Assembly (NCBI RefSeq): GCF_001039355.2
Contig: NW_019775489.1
Coordinates: 130,295-194,294, forward strand
Reading direction: 5' to 3'
Length of the DNA stretch: 64,000 nt
From: Lingula anatina
Lineage: Eukaryota > Brachiopoda > Lingulata > Lingulida > Lingulidae
Positions 1 to 16,699 of this stretch are shown in pieces. Position numbers and translations under genes: made by a program. The notes beneath the pieces are model-generated. The model saw only the letters and a list, made by a program, of their open reading frames with translations, had not been told where the DNA came from and did not search any database. Within the stretch, counting starts at the first letter, position 1. Each line of letters begins with the position of its first letter.

Positions 1-1671
1 GAGTTACAAAGCATGGATGACTACTTACTGGACCACGAGGAAAACTATGCAAGTTTTCTTGAAGAGAGAAGGTCCAAAAAGCATTCAGATTCGGGTGCGA
101 CCGTGGGCAGTGTGGTGACCAATGTCTATAATAAAGAGAGAATATCATCAGTACAACGACCCCCAGATCACCATTTTGACCATCATGGCGGTCCCAGTCA
201 GGTTACAGTGCAGATAGAGGCGGAGGATGACAATTGCCCGATATGTATGGACACATTCACTCAGAAAACAACACTGGACCGTTGCAGACATAGCTTTTGC
301 AAGGTGAGGCACGTAAAACCATGATGTAATTTTACATGTGAATATGATCCTTACTGAATACTTTTTCTCCCAGTTGCTGTTATATACCATAAAGTGGTGC
401 AATGTAAAGTAATACTGGGTTAGTTTTATATATGTAACTTTCCCCAGGAATTTTGGACCCTCTACCAGGAACACACAGATAATTTCTTTCGCTAAATGTC
501 CATAGGTATCTTTCTGGCTAATCACTAGCTGTGCACATTTCCGTTTGTCAGATGCATATGAAGATTTTTGCACAGCAACACGTCATCACGCAGGCCTCTG
601 GCAGAGAGAGTTAAGGAATTTTGTAAGGCAGAAGCGATCAGTAGATCAACCAAACGATTAAAAACACTTTTTGGCAGTGAAATTTGAACATTTTGTATTC
701 ATATGTAATCAACACTCGAAAAAGAACCCCCTAGACTCTTTTTAACTAAAAAGCATTTTAATGTTAAAACATTCCAGGATTGCCTAGAGAGGGCGCTTGC
801 TGTACAAAACAAGTGTCCCATCTGTGGAGATCTGCTGGGGGAACAGCGAGGGAACCAACCCGACGGATATATAGACTTTAGCTACGACCACGGGTCTTTG
901 CCAGGCTACGAGGGCTACAAGACAATCGTTATCAAAATAATATTCCCCGACGGGATTCAACAGGTACTCATAGTAAAGCGGTTCAATGCGAAAATAATAT
1001 TCCAACAACGGTTTTGTTGGTGGCTACCAGATGATAATGCTGTAGAGAGTAGACATAATGGACATGTTACAAACAAAGCGCAGCAATGCTGTCTTGAGTT
1101 GCAATTATTATTATTCTTTTCTAGGAGGATCACCCCCATCCAGGTTATCCATACAAAGGCACCAGGCGTACGGCTTTCTTACCTGATACCGCTGAGGGCC
1201 GTGAAGTCAAAGAGCTTTTAAGGAGGGCATTCGCCGCCAAACTCCTTTTCACTGTGGGCCGGTCTGTCACCACTGGGAAAGACGACACCGTGGTGTGGAA
1301 TGATGTGCACTTTAAGACGAATCGTACTGGAGGACCACAGAGGTTTGTTCATGTTTGTAGTTGAACTTTTTTGATAATTCCCAGTTTACACCAAGAGTCT
1401 GAGTCTGAGTCTTTTTTTTTAATTTTATTTACACGAACTTAATCCTACCATTTAGACAGGCCATTAAAACTTGGGCCCATCAGAAATGATCAACTGTCGG
1501 AAATGAATGGCAACCTTCCAGGGATTACTTTGGTTTCTCTAACTCGTAGATCGCCGTGTCTTATCGTATATTGTATTAATTTTACTATGTTTACTATTTA
1601 GGTATGGTTATCCAGACCCAACTTATTTGTCAAGAGTAAAAGAAGAGCTGGCTGCTAAGGGTATAAAGTAA
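1..1671 (+). CDS. Deltex-like E3 ubiquitin ligase, RING + DTC, 5' end outside window
   Basis: Four exons are visible: 1-303, 778-963, 1125-1342 and 1602-1671. All junctions are GT-AG, and the spliced frame of 258 residues is open from base 1. The first ATG is at 13, but the frame is open upstream, so this is probably an internal exon. A RING-HC finger begins with CPICMDTF (about residue 78), continues with C-x-H-x2-C at the end of exon 1, and closes with CPICGD in exon 2. It is followed by the Deltex C-terminal fold: [37 protein letters not shown] and WNDVHFKT, ending [16 protein letters not shown]. Family knowledge: the RING recruits an E2 for ubiquitin transfer, and the DTC binds ADP-ribose/NAD+ and can ADP-ribosylate ubiquitin. 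Exon lengths 186/218/70 match the downstream paralogue exactly. By analogy with that paralogue, a macro domain may lie outside the window. Confidence 0.88.
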
Positions 1672-4596
1672 CGGGAAAGTCAAAATTATGCATCTTCAGG
1701 GCAGATACTAACTGTAATTCACTTACTGTCTGAAACTTCTTGCACGAAATGGTTAATGTATTATGTGTGTGACGAACAGAAGTTGAGAGAAAATATTTGG
1801 ACTGGCTTCGGTTGTGTTCATAATGAACCTGTGTATTCAAAGTTTTTTTTTTTTGATTATTGATTGTTGTTGATTAAGGTAAAATCTGTTAAAGTTACCC
1901 CCCACCCACCTCCCCAACCCCGTCAATTCCATGAGCTGCTTATCTTGCATGTTTTTATCTTTAAACTAATTTTCAATATTCTAAAGGCATAGACGGTATT
2001 TCGTCCTGTTTCTAAATATATTGCAATTTTAACTGACAACTGTTTAAATATGTTACATTAAAACGTTTTAACTAAATACGTTGTGAAATAGATAATTATT
2101 AGTAAATTGAGATACTGGTAGAAGGATGTGAACTGTGCATCATGGGAGTTGTACTTCGTAAATTGTGCTACATGTACATATCAATTAAACTTTAAGTTCC
2201 TAAGTTGCGAAATATATATAATTTTTGCCAATACATGGTATCCAAATTGAAATAGACAAACGTAAACTGCTATTATGAAGCACTGCAACCAGTAATTTCA
2301 TAAGGTACATGTTGTAAATTGTGATGCGTCGTCTTTATCAATTATGTCTAAAGTGTCATCTCGTAGATGCTAATATATCGTGTGAAATACTGATCAATAG
2401 CGAAATTAACAAATAATACAATCTATTACAGCATATCTTTGTTTGTTTGTTTTGTATAACAGGCGTGTACTGGAGAGAAAGAGAGAGAGAAAGGAGGGCT
2501 TTCAGGAAAAATGAAACTTCGACAAAGGTCACAAAGGAAGCGAGACACATGACTACTAAGACCTCGGTCCATGACATTTTATATTTTAAAGCCTTATCTA
2601 AGTATACGGTTGGTTTAAAAAAAGACACAGTGCCTATTAGCCTTTTCGCTGCTTCCTGAACACTGATATGATAAAGAAAGAAAAGAAAGAGAAAAGTAGC
2701 GGGGGAGGGAAGTATTTACTTTTGTTTCTGTTTTTTCCCATTTCTGTGAATGAACATTTTGTCCAACATGTTCTTCCACCGTATTTTATATAGGTGGCAG
2801 GCGAGACAAGTGTCAGGAGGACGGGAGGGAGTCTCACAACAATCAAAAAGGGGGCGCAATTTGCGAGCACTTTATTCATAAAACGTCCGAACAGAAAACG
2901 AACGGAAAAAGAAACTGGACTAAAGCCATACTTATCTCAACCCTGCATGTCGCTGATTTTATATTGTACCGCCGTGGAACCCAAAACGACTCTTCGAGTT
3001 ATCTTTTAACAGTGAAGTTCAGGTAGAGCTCTGTGCTACTACTGTTTTTTATGCACAGTAAACCATGTACAGAATTACCTCCTTGGCTTAGTTAATAAAA
3101 ATCAAATTTCTATTACTAGAGTCCCTCCCGTAATGGAAATAGACTGACGAATTTCAATCGTGAAATTTGAAGTTTAGAACTTAAACACGGGTTTACATAT
3201 TGGACTTATCTCAGCGGTTTTGGATGAGGGTAAATATTGTTGATGAAGTGAAAGCTGCTGAAATTTCCAGAATTTCTCTTTATAAAGGTCTAATGCGCAC
3301 TTAATTTTTCAAAAATTGTTCATTAGTTGAAAGAGAGTGAAATCATTTCATTTGCTGGGCTCAAACTGACGACTGTTACTCAAAAATTTAAAATTCAAAT
3401 CGACATTAGGAAAATATCAACTTATCAATGTAATCTTGACCATTTATTATTTCATTGTATAAAAGAATGAGCTCACTCACAAGACCAATAGATTGAGGCT
3501 ACTTTTATATCTTTATAAACAATTTCCTAAAGGGACTTAATCTTAAAAATGTACAAAAAGACACGAATAAAATTTCACTATCGTTAAAATATTTAAGTAA
3601 ACTATTATAACTTCAAAATGACCTTTTGAGCTCATCACTTTTGTCTTACGATAATTAGTCAAAACAAGCTTTAAAACGATTTTTCTGCACTAGTAATTTT
3701 CCATAAAACTCACATTATTCATATTAGAATACCTTGCTGCATTCCCAAAGAATACCGCCTACAAATGACGTTGGCCTATAGCACTGTACCTACGATCTTT
3801 AAGTCGACGCCCAACCGCTTACTAAAGAACAATATGCCAATAGCGAGAATTGATTGCTATACCAACAGAATGCATGAAATTACCTTAAATAGATTTGGTA
3901 ATATGCAGCATAGGCCTATATATTCATGACTTTTTACCTTTCTACGAAGTAGGCCCTATTCACAATGCTTTAATATTTTGAGAGCATGGATAAAGACATA
4001 TTGTTAGTTTGATACGTGTTTCTGTGGTAAATTAGTGTTTTCAGCTGTGTACTGAAAACATAACTTTTCTTAAGCAGTTTTTTTTTTGGACTGTTTTTTT
4101 TTTTCGCCCGCTCGCACCGATTTTGGGGTCCCCAGAGGATGTCATCCATAAAAATAAAAAAGTGTGGCCTTAGTTATCGTCAAATGCCTAACGTAAATAA
4201 GTCTAGAATTTTATGCTCAATCGGTTGAAACTAAAACATCCGTATACTTATTAATATCCTTACCGCCTGGCATCCACTCCCTGGTCACCGAGAACTGATG
4301 AAGAAGTGACATCTCTTTCATGAGTGTTAGTCCAATTAAATTCATGGGGGAAGGCGGAAGGATGGAGTTGGCGCCCTTTTTATTTGACACTCACCATTTT
4401 CTGACAGGGGGTCTTTATTTACAAGTTACTGAAATGTGTACATAGGAAGAATTTATATTCAAATTCTTTCAAAGTGACCCAGCAGTAAAATTAAACCCAG
4501 ATCCTAACCCACCCCTAATGAAATTACATTATGTAGATTACTGGCTTTGAGCAGTTTTTATCATGTTAGACGTAACACGCTGGTTATTTATTTATC

Positions 4597-4636
<40 letters not shown>

Positions 4637-5370
4637 AACGAACCAGTGAGAAACATTTTTATACTTAATGGGCGCGCCAGCTCTTGATTTTTTTTACTTT
4701 CACATACTATGAATATGCAGGATTTTCTGAATCGAAAACAGCACAAACTTTACGCCTTCTTGTTCGTCTTTAACCAAGCGCCCTCTATACTGAATTCGGT
4801 TGGGGAATTCCCCAATAAATACACTGGACTAGGACAAACGCTTGCTTCATTTATTCTAGATAAATCTTCTAGACAGCTGTAAGTATTCCAAAGTATACAT
4901 ACTTGAAACGACAAGGCCAGGCTATATATAGTAGATACTTGTTTCAAGCTATCTCTGAAGCTCAGGATGCTGTAGACTTGGCACGGACATCTTCCCGGGC
5001 TTCTGCCCTTGGTCCCTGTTATGTTTTCATAAAGCAGTGCAATTTTCAATTAAGAAGCGTTTCAAGTTGGTGGTACAGTGGATTGCTAATGCATGTAGGC
5101 TTTTGAGATTTTTAAAAAGCCAAGTACACTGTACCTTCCAGTATCATCACGCTGCACACGAAGACGTACTTTTTGTTTCATGTGTGTCATGCAGAAAAAC
5201 AAAGGGTTTCGATTTATAAATTCCATGGGAAATGAAGAAAAGATACATAAGTAATTGGTATGTTGGAATCTTTTATTTTCTTAAGTTGTTCTTCGCAACT
5301 AGATCAATCAAAACTGAGCAAATAGTATATTTTATTGAAGGGGCGACTGCACAGAAAACTCCGTCTCAAC
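1672..5370. other. Intergenic region between the two deltex-like genes
   Basis: No convincing coding sequence. The region holds the 3' flank of the first gene (an ATTAAA at 2184-2189 is the clearest polyadenylation-like signal, weak), a GA-rich patch near 2477-2495, and a GT microsatellite at 4598-4633. Around 4899-4985 there is a diverged stretch resembling the hAT-like MITE end seen at 26085-26312 (shared tcaagctatctctgaagctc). The last few hundred bases should contain the promoter of the second gene; a TATA-like tatatata lies at about 4924, with no other support. Confidence 0.5.
4598..4633. repeat. (GT)n microsatellite
   Basis: Uninterrupted GT dinucleotide run of about 18 units in the deltex intergenic spacer. 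Confidence 0.95.
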
Positions 5371-9660
<4,290 letters not shown>

Positions 9661-9716
9661 CAAGGCAAAGGAGGATCAAATAAATCAGTTAAAAATGTCC
9701 GTCCCGTGCGAAATAT

Positions 9717-9717
9717 N
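9717..9717. other. Assembly gap (single N) followed by repeated sequence
   Basis: Sequence from 9718 to about 11490 repeats 7942-9714 at an offset of 1776 bases, almost without change (one difference seen: gccaggagg at 8191 versus gccagaagg at 9967). The second copy ends in a (AT)n run at 11491-11504, at exactly the position where the first copy breaks off into N. This is best explained as two overlapping contigs or haplotypes joined without collapsing. Confidence 0.85.
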
Positions 9718-11490
9718 TTGTCATCGATTACGATTTTCCTTCGGGGAAGCAGAAGGTAACCGAATTCATTTCATTTTTGGTGCTTTTTTGCTTGTGCAAT
9801 TGCATTATATTCGACACAAGAAATGAATGAGCAAATTCAAAGGCAGTCAGATCTTGAACGAATTTTTGGTACTAATATGTACATTTGATAAGCGATTGTC
9901 TAGATGGAAAAACGATATTAGCATATATAAGTTTCTTTACCTCATAACTTATAACTATGTTCTACTGCCAGAAGGAGCATCCTAATCCAGGCGAGCCGTA
10001 CAAAGGTACAAGACGCAGAGCATTTCTGCCCAATAATGCAGAAGGCAGGGAGATTCTTAAACTATTAGACAGAGCCTTTAAGGCCAAGCTTCTATTCACC
10101 ATTGGTCGGTCCGTCACGACCGGACAGGACAATGTCGTAGTGTGGAATGACGTGCACCAAAAAACTAGCCGCACGGGAGGGGTATCAAAGTAAGTTGAAA
10201 TAATTTGTAATTATTTGATCGGGTCAGCTTCTAGCTCTTCTGAAATGGATTCAGACAAAAATAATTCTGTGTTATCATTTAGTATGTTTTAGTCTATGGA
10301 TCATATTTGGGTTTGGAAAAGGTGTTGCTCGCTTTTAAAGAGTAGATCTCGTTAGAGATATTTAAATTTGACTCGATTCTCTACTGCCAGGTGCTATGTG
10401 CTACCCAAAGTACATGTACACAAACAATCCATTAATCATATCGACCGCAGACGACCGTCAACATCATTAATTAGGTGACAGCTTAAATAGACTTCCAGGC
10501 CCTACGGTCCTCCATGATACTGGCAAGCTCATTTATATGCTCCAAGCCAGTGTCCTCAAGGAGAACCTGGACGTAAGTTTTGTTTCGTGTGCCCAATGAG
10601 CCATGTGTGGGTACCTAGAGCAGAAATCTATTTGCTGCTGCTTCTGTGTGGCGATAGAAAAATAACCTCTCCTGGTATTTCATCTGCCCCACAGCTCTTT
10701 CCATTTTTAAGCTGATCTTTAGCTTCCCTCAATTTTTCTTCACCAAAGCTATCTGTTCGAATTGGAAGCTCATCAAAGGTTTGTTGAATCTCTTCGTCTT
10801 CAGCAGAAACTACTGGTGGATTTCCTAGGAGATTTTCAAAGGTTTTGTACCAGTTGTCAAGTCTCTCCTGTTGAGATGTGCCTTTTACTTGCATTTGACA
10901 CTCATTTGCTCTTTTTCTACCTGTAATGTTGTTAATGGTTTTCCATGCAGAAAAGATGTTGTCTCCTTTAATCTCGTGTTTAATTTCATCCATATTCTTT
11001 TGAAGATAGTCTTGGTTGGCTTCTAGATATGCTGTGTCTAGGTTTGCCTTTGCTGATTGTAGTCTTTCACTTGTTTGTTGATTGCAGAGTAAGTTGTGAA
11101 CTTCTGTGGCCTTTACTTCTGTAGCTCTGTTCTCAACTCAAACTCGATATGTCATCCTCACTAGCAAGAAGTGCACAATGCCATGATGAAGAAAACTGCT
11201 TTTCAGCAAAATCAAGTTTAATCCATTTATTTGTGCAGCATCTAAAAAAAACTTGGAAAATGTAAAAAAATGTGCGCATGTGTTAGCAATTATGGACACA
11301 TTCTACAAACTAAAGCTGAAATAATACCGTCTTCATTATTTCTAGATGTGTTAATTTTTGTTGTAGGTATGGATACCCTGACCCAACGTACTTTTCACGG
11401 GTAAAGGAGGAGTTGGCAGCCAAAGGAATTAAATAACAAGGCAAAGGAGGATCAAATAAATCAGTTAAAAATGTCCGTCCCGTGCGAAAT
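9718..11490 (+). repeat. Duplicate of last exons of macro/DTC gene (probable assembly artefact)
   Basis: Carries second copies of the last two coding exons (9972-10189 and 11367-11436, ending in the same stop), the intronic LINE fragment and the AATAAA at 11455-11460. One codon differs, E versus K at the start of the first exon ([10 protein letters not shown] follows). No RING or macro exons accompany it, so even if it were real it would be a headless partial gene. Confidence 0.8.
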
Positions 11491-13090
11491 ATATATATAT
11501 ATATAAGCTGATCAACACAAGAATTAACTTATAGTTTGGATGGAGTGTCTAAGCTTATTCATGATTACTGTATAACATTTAATACTTTATTAAAATGCAG
11601 CTACGCAACTGACCTTCGTTCAGTATTTTGCGTCTTAATTAAAAAGCAGATGTCGGCATATGTTCATTCCAAGGCCTTCGTCTTCTATTCCTCGATTATT
11701 GATTAACATATCATCCATTTGAAAAGAGCCCGGAACTCACCTCGAGACTTATTCAAAATAATTCATTTTCTAAGTTCGATGCTTTATAACTGGTAGTAAC
11801 TATACGTAACAGCAATTAAAGCTGTTCTGGGCTCGGCAAATTGCGACCGCACACAAACATTATGATATATCGCTATTTGCAATGGCAGTTGCACCCCATG
11901 CTCTCTCGAGACCTTCGCAATAGCAACGCATTTTTTGCGTAGACGGAAGCACCGCCTTGAACTCTACTAAAGATAGATTACCGCATAAAGTGACGACGTA
12001 ACGCCACAGCACACATAATTATGTAGATAATAAAGAGATTATTTAAATTTATGGTAATGTCACAATTAAAATACTAATATTCGAATAAATAAATGTCAAA
12101 CAAAATATTATTAGTAATTTATTGAAGTTGTTAGACATTTAATTATTGCAACTATATCGCCATTCAATAAGCGAAGCATGTTATTGTGAACTGATACTAT
12201 TACTGATACATTGCACTGCATAATAACAAACAATGAGGAAGGTGACAGTGTGACCGAATACTGTGTCTCTTGCATGTGTAGATTGTGAAAAAGGCTTAAC
12301 TTATGATTATTTAAAAACAATACACAGTTGAATTTAATCAGAAAATATCAGTGAATAAATGATTTTTAAAAATTTTTTAAAACGTGATTTCATAAAAAAA
12401 GTCATCAGTGTAATTTTTTCTCTTTAATGAAATAATAACCTGTATAAATAGCATTCCTCACGTGCAAATTCCCATGAAAAAACGCAATATCTGGTTTTTG
12501 AGACGCCGAGAACTCATTGTTTCAGTTTAATCCTTTCTATCAGATACCAAGTGACGCAATTTTTCATAAGATTCAAATTTTTGTTACAAGCTATTATGAC
12601 TAACAACCAAAACTTGTCGTCATGATTAATAACACTACAGACAATGTAAACGATGAATTACGCATACGCACAGGCAATTGCGTCGGGGTGACTCGTCGCA
12701 AATAATTGCCTCGAGACAAAAGATGATACTCGCGGGATAATACACTGTCACCAGAACACTTCGAGCGTCTGCGAAAGCTGTTCAAAGCATACAACGCAAA
12801 AGGGTGACAGTGTATCATTTCACATGCATACCAAAAAAATACTGTTATTTCATCCTAAAACACCCCTAAAACCGAATGAAGTGTTCCTGCTATCTAGAGA
12901 TCGCTAGAGATGTTATATTGAATAAACTCGTCCACGTCCGCTGACAACCTTTTGCCAAAATCTTACGTTATGATTGACTAATTTGGTCAAATGTGTTAAA
13001 TACTTGATGTGGAAGGCCAATTCAACTCGCTTGAACAGTATTCAATCAACTGTCGACACTGCCATGTACGACTCGACTTGGCCACACCTA
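11461..13090. other. Non-coding, AT-rich interval
   Basis: No protein-coding signal seen. It contains a short AT microsatellite (11491-11504) and a 12-bp perfect inverted repeat (12741-12752 versus 12803-12814, tacactgtcacc) with a 50-nt spacer. The rest looks like unconstrained intergenic DNA. Confidence 0.4.
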
Positions 13091-13099
13091 GCTGGGACT

Positions 13100-13590
13100 G
13101 CTGCGGAACAAAAGGCCCCAAGGCGAAACCTTCACTTTTCATTGACATTTCTGATAAAGAAGGAGTGTCGGACTGGAAACAAAAGTCAAATTCAGGCAAA
13201 TATATTTTAAAGGTCCAAGGGAGAAATAGATTTACTTTTTAATATTTCTGAAGACGAGACAGTTTTGGAATATAATCAAAGTCAGACGGATCTTTGTTAC
13301 AAGTCCACGGGACTAATACTTCTAACTTTCGTTAATATTTCTGACGTCGAGGCTGTTCCAGAACATAATCAAAGTCAGACGGATGTTTATTACAAGTTAA
13401 CAGGAGTAATAATTCTACATTTCAGTGATAATTCTGACGGCGAGGCGATTTTGGGAATAAACATTCACTGGTTTTCAACGTATTAAAGTGTTTATTACAA
13501 GTTCAGAAGGGAAATACATTTGATCTTGACCGATATTTCTGACAAAGAAGGAGAATGGACAGCTAAAAAACAACAGGTAAATAATAACTT
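13100..13590 (+). repeat. Degenerate 93-bp tandem repeat
   Basis: The block with aatcaaagtcagacgg recurs at 13274 and 13367, 93 bp apart (31 codons), with flanking gttacaagt and atttctgac segments. Further decayed copies extend from about 13140 (ttgacatttctgataaagaa) to about 13560 (gatatttctgacaaagaagg). Part of the array stays open in one frame (13265-13486), giving NQSQTDLCYK and NQSQTDVYYK repeats, but there are stops between units. It may be a minisatellite or a decayed repeat-protein exon. Confidence 0.65.
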
Positions 13591-14094
13591 GCGATATAAA
13601 GGTAGATAAATTAATAACAAATATTATTTTATACGCACACGTGTGACGTCAATGTAAAATAATTCCCTTTTTTTTCAAAGCATACCCAATTCATTCTACA
13701 TCTAAGAGGTAAACAGCAAAGCTGTATGATATAACTTTGTGTAATGAATTGACAAATATTTATTGTTGAATGAGAAGGTTTATTATAAATTTTAGTAGTG
13801 TGAAAGATTTTAAATTTACCTGGAATAATACGCAAAGTCATTATTTTCTTGAGGCCAAGGAGGCTACATGTATGACTCTGTCTTCGACTTTCAGTAGTTT
13901 AGAGGTCTCGACTGATTGAACCGAGATATAGTCGAGAATGTCTGGACTAAATCGAGGTAATATCCGAGTTTTTTCCTAGGGACGCTACGTACATGTAGAA
14001 AAGCCGAGGGAAGTGAGTGAGGTTGCCCTCTATCTTCACTGAAGCTTGTCTAAACGGACAGGCTTCAGTGACCAGCATTTTGCCACGGTCACAT

Positions 14095-14240
14095 TTATGA
14101 TACATACCAGTACTAGACATGTTTTAATATGTATCATAAATGTGTATGTACCTAGTACATACCAGTACGAGAGATGTTTTAACATCTCTCGTCTTGGTAG
14201 GCCTATGTAGGCCTACTAGGTAGGCCTATCACTCTTAGCG
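14095..14240. repeat. Cluster of inverted repeats
   Basis: Three hairpin-forming units are packed together: a 17-bp arm cacatttatgatacata with its exact complement at about 14130-14146; a 22-bp near-perfect palindrome gagagatgttttaacatctc centred at about 14181; and GGCCTA-rich palindromes (gtaggcctac) up to 14230. The ends ccagtac/gtacc also recur. This resembles a nested foldback element. Confidence 0.6.
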
Positions 14241-14570
14241 CGCTGTCGCAAATTGCGACGCCTTCGAGTTATCGACCTCTAAACGCTCAAAATTTAGTTG
14301 GCGTACTGCTGTCATTAATGCACTAGTAAAATTATTCAAATAGACGAAATCGTCAAATTTAGAAAATTTGAAAATAAATATTTATGCATAACGACTGCAA
14401 TCTATGGGCCTATCCACCGCGCAAAGTTCACGCTAGACTTGGACATAACGTTATTATTACAAAACATCTTAGTGCAATGTCGGTCAACCCAAGGAAGAAG
14501 CTCCTATCTTGGCTCCACCCCGTTACAACCTCATGAGATGCACCTTGGTACTATGTAAAGAGTAGGAGGC

Positions 14571-14890
14571 TACACTGCAGCGCAGTCATTATCAGAATGA
14601 GGTCAAATCCGTACAACTTCTAATTTCTTTTATTGATGCTAAGCTTTAAGTGGCCGTAGTAGGCCTAATTAAGCTTGTCTACCAGAGAAAGAAGGAATTC
14701 GTATTTACACTAGGCCTAGAAGAGTGTCCTTTATTATTAGACCACAGACATCTTTCTGTGCAAGGGTCTGCAGACATCTTTCTGTGCAAGGGTCTGCTCT
14801 TTGAATGACTATCCAACCCATTACGGATGCTATAAACGGAGTATAAAACACTGCAGTGCATTTATTATCGGAATGAGGTCAAACTCTTTG
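14571..14890. repeat. Direct repeats, including a 26-bp tandem pair
   Basis: A 26-bp unit starting cagacatctttctgtgcaag occurs twice back to back at 14745-14770 and 14771-14796. Around it, the segment near 14571 (cactgcagcgcagtcatt then gaatgaggtcaaa) is repeated imperfectly near 14847, about 276 bp downstream, so the tandem pair lies between two longer imperfect direct repeats. Confidence 0.6.
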
Positions 14891-15564
14891 TTTTGGGTTG
14901 GAATTTCTTTATTGGTCAGGTCAGACATTTATCTTATGTCTTCAGCGATGTCTTAGTAACTTAGCAATCACTTCAAATTAGGTGAGATAGCCTAGCGGAG
15001 CACGGACGTCGTGCATTTAGGCCTAAACCAATATATCACTGTGTTCTACACTGTAGTTTGGTTCACCGAGTGCTCCTTGATGCCGGTGGTCGATGGAATT
15101 TTTGTCTTTAGTAGTGGTCAGAGTTGGCCAGGCATCAGGCATCCATTGTAATAAACGGCAACCACTGCTCTTTTAAAAAACCTAGGTTTTCTTTACAAGA
15201 AGCATTTATTAAACAATGGTCGCCTTACCCTCATCCTTATGCTGAGTGACCTACATAAATCTAGGGCATTTTGCTGACATTTTCAAAACGAGGCCACAAC
15301 ATACACACAACCGGAAGTGGTCGTTAAAAGCTACAAATTTAATGTAAATTCATTACTTTGAAAATAATACGATTTTCATACACTTATCTAAAATAATCAA
15401 AATATTATTACAATAATTTTTTTGAAATAAATTAGCCCACAATGCATTATCCATAACGATCCATATTTATTAACCTAAGTGCCGACGCTGATATTCCGAC
15501 AAATCGGCTTGCTGACGTCGGAATTAGCATGGCAAATATAATGTGAGACAAAATACTCCTCAGC

Positions 15565-15729
15565 ATACTTACCTGGCACAGAAGTTAACCGTGATCATTA
15601 AGGCGGTTCTTCCAGGGCGAGGCCTTACCATTGCACTCCGGTTTGGCTGACCCTTGCGATTACCCCAAATAGGGGTAACTCGGGTGCGTAATTTTTTATT
15701 GTGGGGGACTGCGTTCGCGCTATCCCCTG
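15565..15729 (+). ncRNA. U1 spliceosomal snRNA
   Basis: This 165-nt sequence begins ATACTTACCTGG, the 5'-splice-site-pairing end of U1. It contains the conserved stem-loop I/II segments (ccagggcgaggcc, attgcactccgg), the stem III region (ccccaaataggggtaactc), an Sm-type site (taattttttattg, U-rich), and the terminal stem-loop gggggactgcgttcgcgc ending in cccctg. Human U1 is 164 nt. In the spliceosome it defines 5' splice sites. An AC/A-rich 3' flank (aaacaaataaaaaaaga, 15732-15748) could be the snRNA 3' box. It may be one of several genomic copies and could be a pseudogene, but every structural element is present. Confidence 0.92.
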
Positions 15730-15839
15730 AAAACAAATAAAAAAAGACTTCCCTCTCCCTCTCTCTCCCTGCAAGTCTTCATACCCTTGATGTTTCAACT
15801 TGAAAGTAAGACATTTAAGACATTCAATCTCTCTTAAAA

Positions 15840-16690
15840 ATTCCTTTCCTATGTAATATCAGGGTAAATGCTAAAAGTTTGGATGTTTCTTGGGTTGATG
15901 GTCACTTTCTGCTTAACAGGATGATATTGCCTGCAAATTCTATTTACAGAAAGTGGGCTGAAAGTAAGCATCAACTCAAGAATATGCTCGACGTCCTGAA
16001 AACAAAGAAAGAGAGACTGGATGAAAAAGATCAAAAAGAAAAACAAAGATCATGTCTCACAAATTGTCAGAGGAAAAAAAGGGAAATGGAACATTAACCG
16101 AGAACAACTGGAAGAAGTCAAAGAATACAAGTTTTGGGGAAGGGTATTGGCACCAGGAAATGTGATGACCAGAAAAATCTACCAATGCATAAACGGTCAA
16201 AAAATGCCCACGTGCTTGAAGAAGAAGATCATGGATACAGTAATCATACCACAGTGACGTACGGATCGGAGACATGGTCCCTCCCATCAGAGAGAAAGGC
16301 TGGCCTTGGCCCAGAGGAGCACGGAAAGATCGATGCTCAATATAACACCGAAAGATAAGATCCAGAATGAAATTATCAGATCAAAAAGGTGGAAGACACT
16401 GTTAGCATAGCAGAAACTGCAAAATTTCGATGGTCAGGACATCTTGCTAGGATTCGAATAAACACCAATAAGTAGACCAGGAATCCAGAAAAACAACAGA
16501 ATGGATATCAAGAAGAGTCAAAGGAAGAACAAAACAAAGATGCAGAGATGACATTGAGTATAAGATCGGCAGTACATGGACACAAGTGCCACAAAATCGG
16601 CAAGCGTAGGGAAATCTGCGGAGGCTATCCTCCAGCAGTGGCGTGACATTGGGACAGTAGGCTACACTTCTGATGACCGTACGAATGGTT
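15840..16690 (+). pseudogene. Decayed LINE 3' end (RT C-terminal part)
   Basis: Short overlapping frames spell the C-terminal region of an RTE/Jockey-like LINE polyprotein: EEVKEYKFWGRVL (typical of VxxFKYLG-like segments), VTYGSETWSLPSERKAGLG, then in other frames remnants of the GHVAR...KTRW...W region (FDGQDILLGFE; WRDIGTVG near 16640). Several frameshifts and stops make it non-functional. The U1 gene lies immediately upstream, and this may reflect insertion of the LINE next to U1. Confidence 0.6.
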
Positions 16691-16699
16691 TTTGACTAA

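Noticed and set aside
9957-10193. Third deltex-like gene
   Set aside because: It is the duplicated end of the 5371-9660 gene next to an N and lacks upstream exons; assembly artefact is far more likely.
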